From Collinsella phocaeensis (GTDB lineage Bacteria; Actinomycetota; Coriobacteriia; Coriobacteriales; Coriobacteriaceae), in the NCBI RefSeq assembly GCF_900119895.1, contig NZ_FQLR01000004.1, forward strand, positions 1,178,001 through 1,242,000: DNA of 64,000 nt. Direction: 5' to 3'. Below are positions 61,209 through 64,000 of this stretch, one piece after another. The position numbers and the translations under genes were made by a program. The notes under the pieces are model-generated. The model had not been told where the DNA came from. It did not search any database and saw only the letters and a program-made list of their open reading frames with translations. Each line of letters starts with the position of its first letter. The stretch's first letter is position 1.

Positions 61209-63887
61209 CTACTCGGTGCGGGCGACCTCGACGACCTTGTAGGCCTCGAGCTGGTCGCCAACCTTGATGTCCTGGTACTTCTCGATGCCGAGGCCGCATT
61301 CGTAACCGTTCTTGACGGTCTTGACGTCATCCTTGAAGCGGCGCATGGACCCGAAGTGGCCGTCGAAGATGACGACGCCGTCGCGCACGACGCGGACGTT
61401 GTCGTCGCGGCTGATCTCACCCTCGATGACCATGCAGCCGGCGATGACGCCGGCCTTCGGCACGCGGAAGGTGTCGCGGACCTCGGCGATACCGGTCTGG
61501 ACCTCTTCCTCGGTGGGAGCGAGCATGCCGATGCGCGCGGCATCGATGTCCTCGATCGCCTTGTAGATGATCGAGTAGGTCTTGATCTGCACGCTCTCCT
61601 TCTCCGCGGCGTCGCGGGCCTTGCCCTGAGGGCGCACGCCGAAGCCGATGATGATGGCGTTGGACGCGGCTGCCAGCGAGACGTCCGTCTCGGAGATGGC
61701 GCCGACGGCGGAGTGGATGATGTTGATGCGGACCTCGGACTGGTCCATCTTGCCGATGGAGTCCGCGAGGGCCTCGATGGTGCCCTGCGTGTCGGCCTTG
61801 ACCACGAGGTTGAGCTCCTTGAGCTCGTTTTTGCTCATCTCGTCGAACAGGGTCTCGAGGGTGACGTGCTTGACCTTGTTCTGCTCCTCGATGCGGGCCT
61901 TGAGCGCGCGCTCGTCGGCGAGGTTGCGCGCATCGCGCTCATCCTCGAAGACGCGGAACTCGTCGCCCGCGGCGGGAACGGAGTTGAGGCCCAGGATCTC
62001 GACGGCATCGGAGGGGCGCGCCTCGTCCTTGGGCTGGCCGTGCTGGTCGAGCATCGCACGAACGCGGCCATAGCTCATGCCGGCGACGATGGTGTCGCCC
62101 ACGCGCAGGGTGCCGCGGGTCACCAGCACCGTGGCGACCGGGCCGCGCCCGCGGTCGAGCTTGGCCTCGATGATGTTGCCCGAAGCGAAGGTGTCCGGGT
62201 TGGCCTTGAGCTCGAGGACGTCAGCCTGGAGCAGGATGGTCTCGAGCAGCTCGTCGATACCGATGTGCTGCTTGGCGGACACGTTCACGAACATGTTCTG
62301 GCCGCCCCACTCCTCGGGGATGATGCCGTACTCGGTGAGCATCTGGCGCACGCGGTCGGGATTGGCCTCGGGCTTATCGCACTTGTTGACGGCGACGATG
62401 ATGGGCACGCCGGCAGCCTTGGAGTGGTTGATGGCCTCGATGGTCTGCGGCATGACGCCGTCGTCGGCAGCGACGACCAGCACGACGACGTCGGTGATCT
62501 TGGCGCCGCGGGCGCGCATGGCGGTGAAGGCCTCGTGGCCCGGGGTATCGACGAAGGTGATCTGGCGGCCGTTGATCGTGACCTCGGAAGCGCCGATGTG
62601 CTGGGTGATGCCGCCGGCCTCGCCGCTCCACACGTTGGTGTGGCGGATGGCGTCGAGCAGGCTCGTCTTACCGTGGTCGACGTGGCCCATGACGGTGACC
62701 ACGGGAGGACGGGGCTTGAGGTCCGCCGGATCGTCGTAGAAGCTGAAGGAGTTCTCCTCCTCCGCCGTGACGATGCGGACCTTGCGGCCCAGGTCGTCGG
62801 CGACGAGCTCGACGAGGTCGTTGCTCATGGTCTGGGTCATGGTGAGCGGGGTGCCCAGCAGGAACAGGCGCTTGATGATGTCGTTGGCGGGGACGTCGAG
62901 GGCCTCGGCGAGCTCTGCCACGGTCACGCCCTCGGAGACCTTGACGGCGTCGAGGTCCTCGGGGTTGATGCCCTGGGCCAGCGCCTCCTCGATCTTGCGC
63001 TCCTCGGCAGCGGCGGCAGCCTCGGCCTGGCGCTTCTCCTTGCGCTTCTTGCGGCGGCCGGAGGACTCGCGGGAGGCCTCCTCGACGGCGGCGCGGGCCT
63101 CCTCGAGGACCTTCTCGCGGCTGTACTCCTCCGCCTCGCGCGCCATGCGGGTGTAGCGGTCGCCGGTCTCCTCGTGGGCCCCGCGACGCTTCTTGCCGCC
63201 GCGGGACGCCTTGTCGGGATTGGGGACGTCCATGCCGGCGGGGACAACGGGCACGGCGTTGGAGCGACGGGTGCGCGCGGGCGCATCGGAAGACGTGCGC
63301 TCGGCGCGGCCGCGACCGCGGCCGCGATCGGACCCGCGGCGGCTGTCGGCGGACTCCGCGCGGCGCTTGGACTCCTCCTCCTTCTTCTCCTTCAGCACGA
63401 CCTCCTGGGCCGCGATCTGGTCGAGCAGGGAGCGGAAGCGCGAACCCGAATCGGACGCGGGGACGGCGCGACGCTTGGCCTCGAGCTCCGCCTCGCGAGC
63501 CTCGGCGGCAGCCTTCTCGCGGGCGGCGCGCTCGGCCTCCTCGCGGGCGGCGCGGGCGGCCTCCTCGGCAGCCTGGGCGGCCATGGAGAGACGACGCTCC
63601 TCCTCGCGGCGGGCCTCGGCAGCGATGCGCTCGGCCTCGGCTGCGGCGCGGGCCTCGGCGGCCTCCTTCTCGGCAGCCTCCTCCTCAGCACGGCGGGCGG
63701 CCTCGACCGCCGCGGCGCGCGCCTCGATGACGGGAGCGAGCTGCTTCTTGACCATCGCGACATATGCGTCCTCGAGCGCGGAGGATGCGGACTTCGCGGG
63801 GATCTTCATCTCCGCGAGGTGGTCCAGCAGCTCCTTGGAGGACAAACCAAATTCCTTGGCCAGGGTCGAAACGCGAACTTTCGCCAT
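61209..63887 (-). CDS. infB: Translation initiation factor IF-2
   Basis: IF-2 is the GTPase that brings fMet-tRNA to the 30S subunit. The 892-residue protein starts with a small IF2-N domain ([20 protein letters not shown]), then a long Ala/Glu/Arg-rich charged helical region (about 50-210), a second IF2-N domain, and the G domain with [12 protein letters not shown] near residue 400, DTPGHE and NKCD. Domains II-IV follow. The long N-terminus is typical of actinobacterial IF-2. AGGTG precedes the ATG. nusA and a ylxR-like gene normally lie upstream, outside the window. Confidence 0.97.
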   Translation of the reverse strand: MAKVRVSTLAKEFGLSSKELLDHLAEMKIPAKSASSALEDAYVAMVKKQLAPVIEARAAAVEAARRAEEEAAEKEAAEARAAAEAERIAAEARREEERRLSMAAQAAEEAARAAREEAERAAREKAAAEAREAELEAKRRAVPASDSGSRFRSLLDQIAAQEVVLKEKKEEESKRRAESADSRRGSDRGRGRGRAERTSSDAPARTRRSNAVPVVPAGMDVPNPDKASRGGKKRRGAHEETGDRYTRMAREAEEYSREKVLEEARAAVEEASRESSGRRKKRKEKRQAEAAAAAEERKIEEALAQGINPEDLDAVKVSEGVTVAELAEALDVPANDIIKRLFLLGTPLTMTQTMSNDLVELVADDLGRKVRIVTAEEENSFSFYDDPADLKPRPPVVTVMGHVDHGKTSLLDAIRHTNVWSGEAGGITQHIGASEVTINGRQITFVDTPGHEAFTAMRARGAKITDVVVLVVAADDGVMPQTIEAINHSKAAGVPIIVAVNKCDKPEANPDRVRQMLTEYGIIPEEWGGQNMFVNVSAKQHIGIDELLETILLQADVLELKANPDTFASGNIIEAKLDRGRGPVATVLVTRGTLRVGDTIVAGMSYGRVRAMLDQHGQPKDEARPSDAVEILGLNSVPAAGDEFRVFEDERDARNLADERALKARIEEQNKVKHVTLETLFDEMSKNELKELNLVVKADTQGTIEALADSIGKMDQSEVRINIIHSAVGAISETDVSLAAASNAIIIGFGVRPQGKARDAAEKESVQIKTYSIIYKAIEDIDAARIGMLAPTEEEVQTGIAEVRDTFRVPKAGVIAGCMVIEGEISRDDNVRVVRDGVVIFDGHFGSMRRFKDDVKTVKNGYECGLGIEKYQDIKVGDQLEAYKVVEVARTE

Positions 63888-64000
63888 GGGCCATTCACCT
63901 ACCTCTCGGGCGCGCGGCGCCCCAAATCAACGATCGAAACGGCTACGGGCGCGCGACATGCGAGACGCCGCCGCGCGCGCCGTGCGCTAGATCAGGTCCT

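Noticed and set aside
63370-63760. Repetitive Ala/Glu-coding sequence in infB, considered as a DNA repeat
   Set aside because: It is the charged helical N-terminal region typical of IF-2; the repetition is at the codon level only.
63987-64000. Possible 3' end of a ylxR or nusA gene at the window edge
   Set aside because: Only about three codons before a TAG would be present, and other frames also have stops nearby, so nothing can be supported.

Overview
The window is a chromosomal segment of a high-GC, Gram-positive-type bacterium. The best fit is a coriobacterial actinobacterium close to Collinsella. This is inferred from several traits together: an actinobacterial integration host factor (mIHF) in front of gmk, PyrK paired with a class 1B PyrD, LspA/IleS with a T-box leader, a SigB/SigF-type sigma factor, and strong GC3 bias that leaves long meaningless open frames antisense to real genes. 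No 16S rRNA or species marker is present, so the genus is a guess. Almost every gene reads on the minus strand. The four exceptions, merR, a prepilin peptidase, an iron-dependent alcohol dehydrogenase and nothing larger, mark breaks in the operons.

Layout by coordinate, each block transcribed right to left. 1-5.4 kb: mihF-gmk-rpoZ-thiI, then comEA-comEC, the latter cut by the window edge. 5.5-11.1 kb: the pyrimidine operon pyrR-pyrB-pyrC-pyrK-pyrD-pyrF behind a leader containing an intrinsic terminator. 11.2-19 kb: ftsH, a MATE exporter, a TrmH-type methyltransferase, flavodoxin, glyoxalase I, folA-thyA, and a YitT-type membrane protein divergent from a MerR regulator. 20-28.5 kb: a conserved block rpmF-plsX-acpP-rnc-smc-ftsY-ffh for lipid synthesis, RNA processing, chromosome folding and membrane protein targeting. 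28.5-36.2 kb: alaS-ruvX-mltG-yqeG-aroK-aroB-like-pepQ. 36.4-42.4 kb: dgt, rarA, then DUF948, an RsbW-like protein, a SigB-like sigma factor and an AI-2E permease in overlapping order. 42.7-50 kb: prepilin peptidase, a small membrane protein, a GT2 glycosyltransferase, and ileS-lspA-rluD with an ileS T-box. 50-54 kb: a compositionally softer stretch with DUF3784, DUF523, the alcohol dehydrogenase, an NYN/LOTUS protein and tRNA-Asn. 54-64 kb: infB-rbfA-nrnA-truB-ribF-dnaG-rpoD.

Most genes are housekeeping and tightly packed, often with 1-8 base start/stop overlaps. RNA-based control is prominent: a T-box before ileS, a transcription attenuator before pyrR, and a terminator between rpmF and plsX. 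The most unusual items are an AroB homologue that has lost its metal ligands and catalytic lysine while sitting in overlap with an intact AroK; an RsbW-like protein that has lost ATP-binding residues but is cotranscribed with a SigB-like sigma factor; SigB-type promoter motifs before ftsH and, more weakly, rpoD; a MerR-type 19-bp-spacer promoter controlling the YitT-like gene; and an inverted pair of REP-like palindromes after ileS. I found no CRISPR array, transposase, prophage or plasmid gene.
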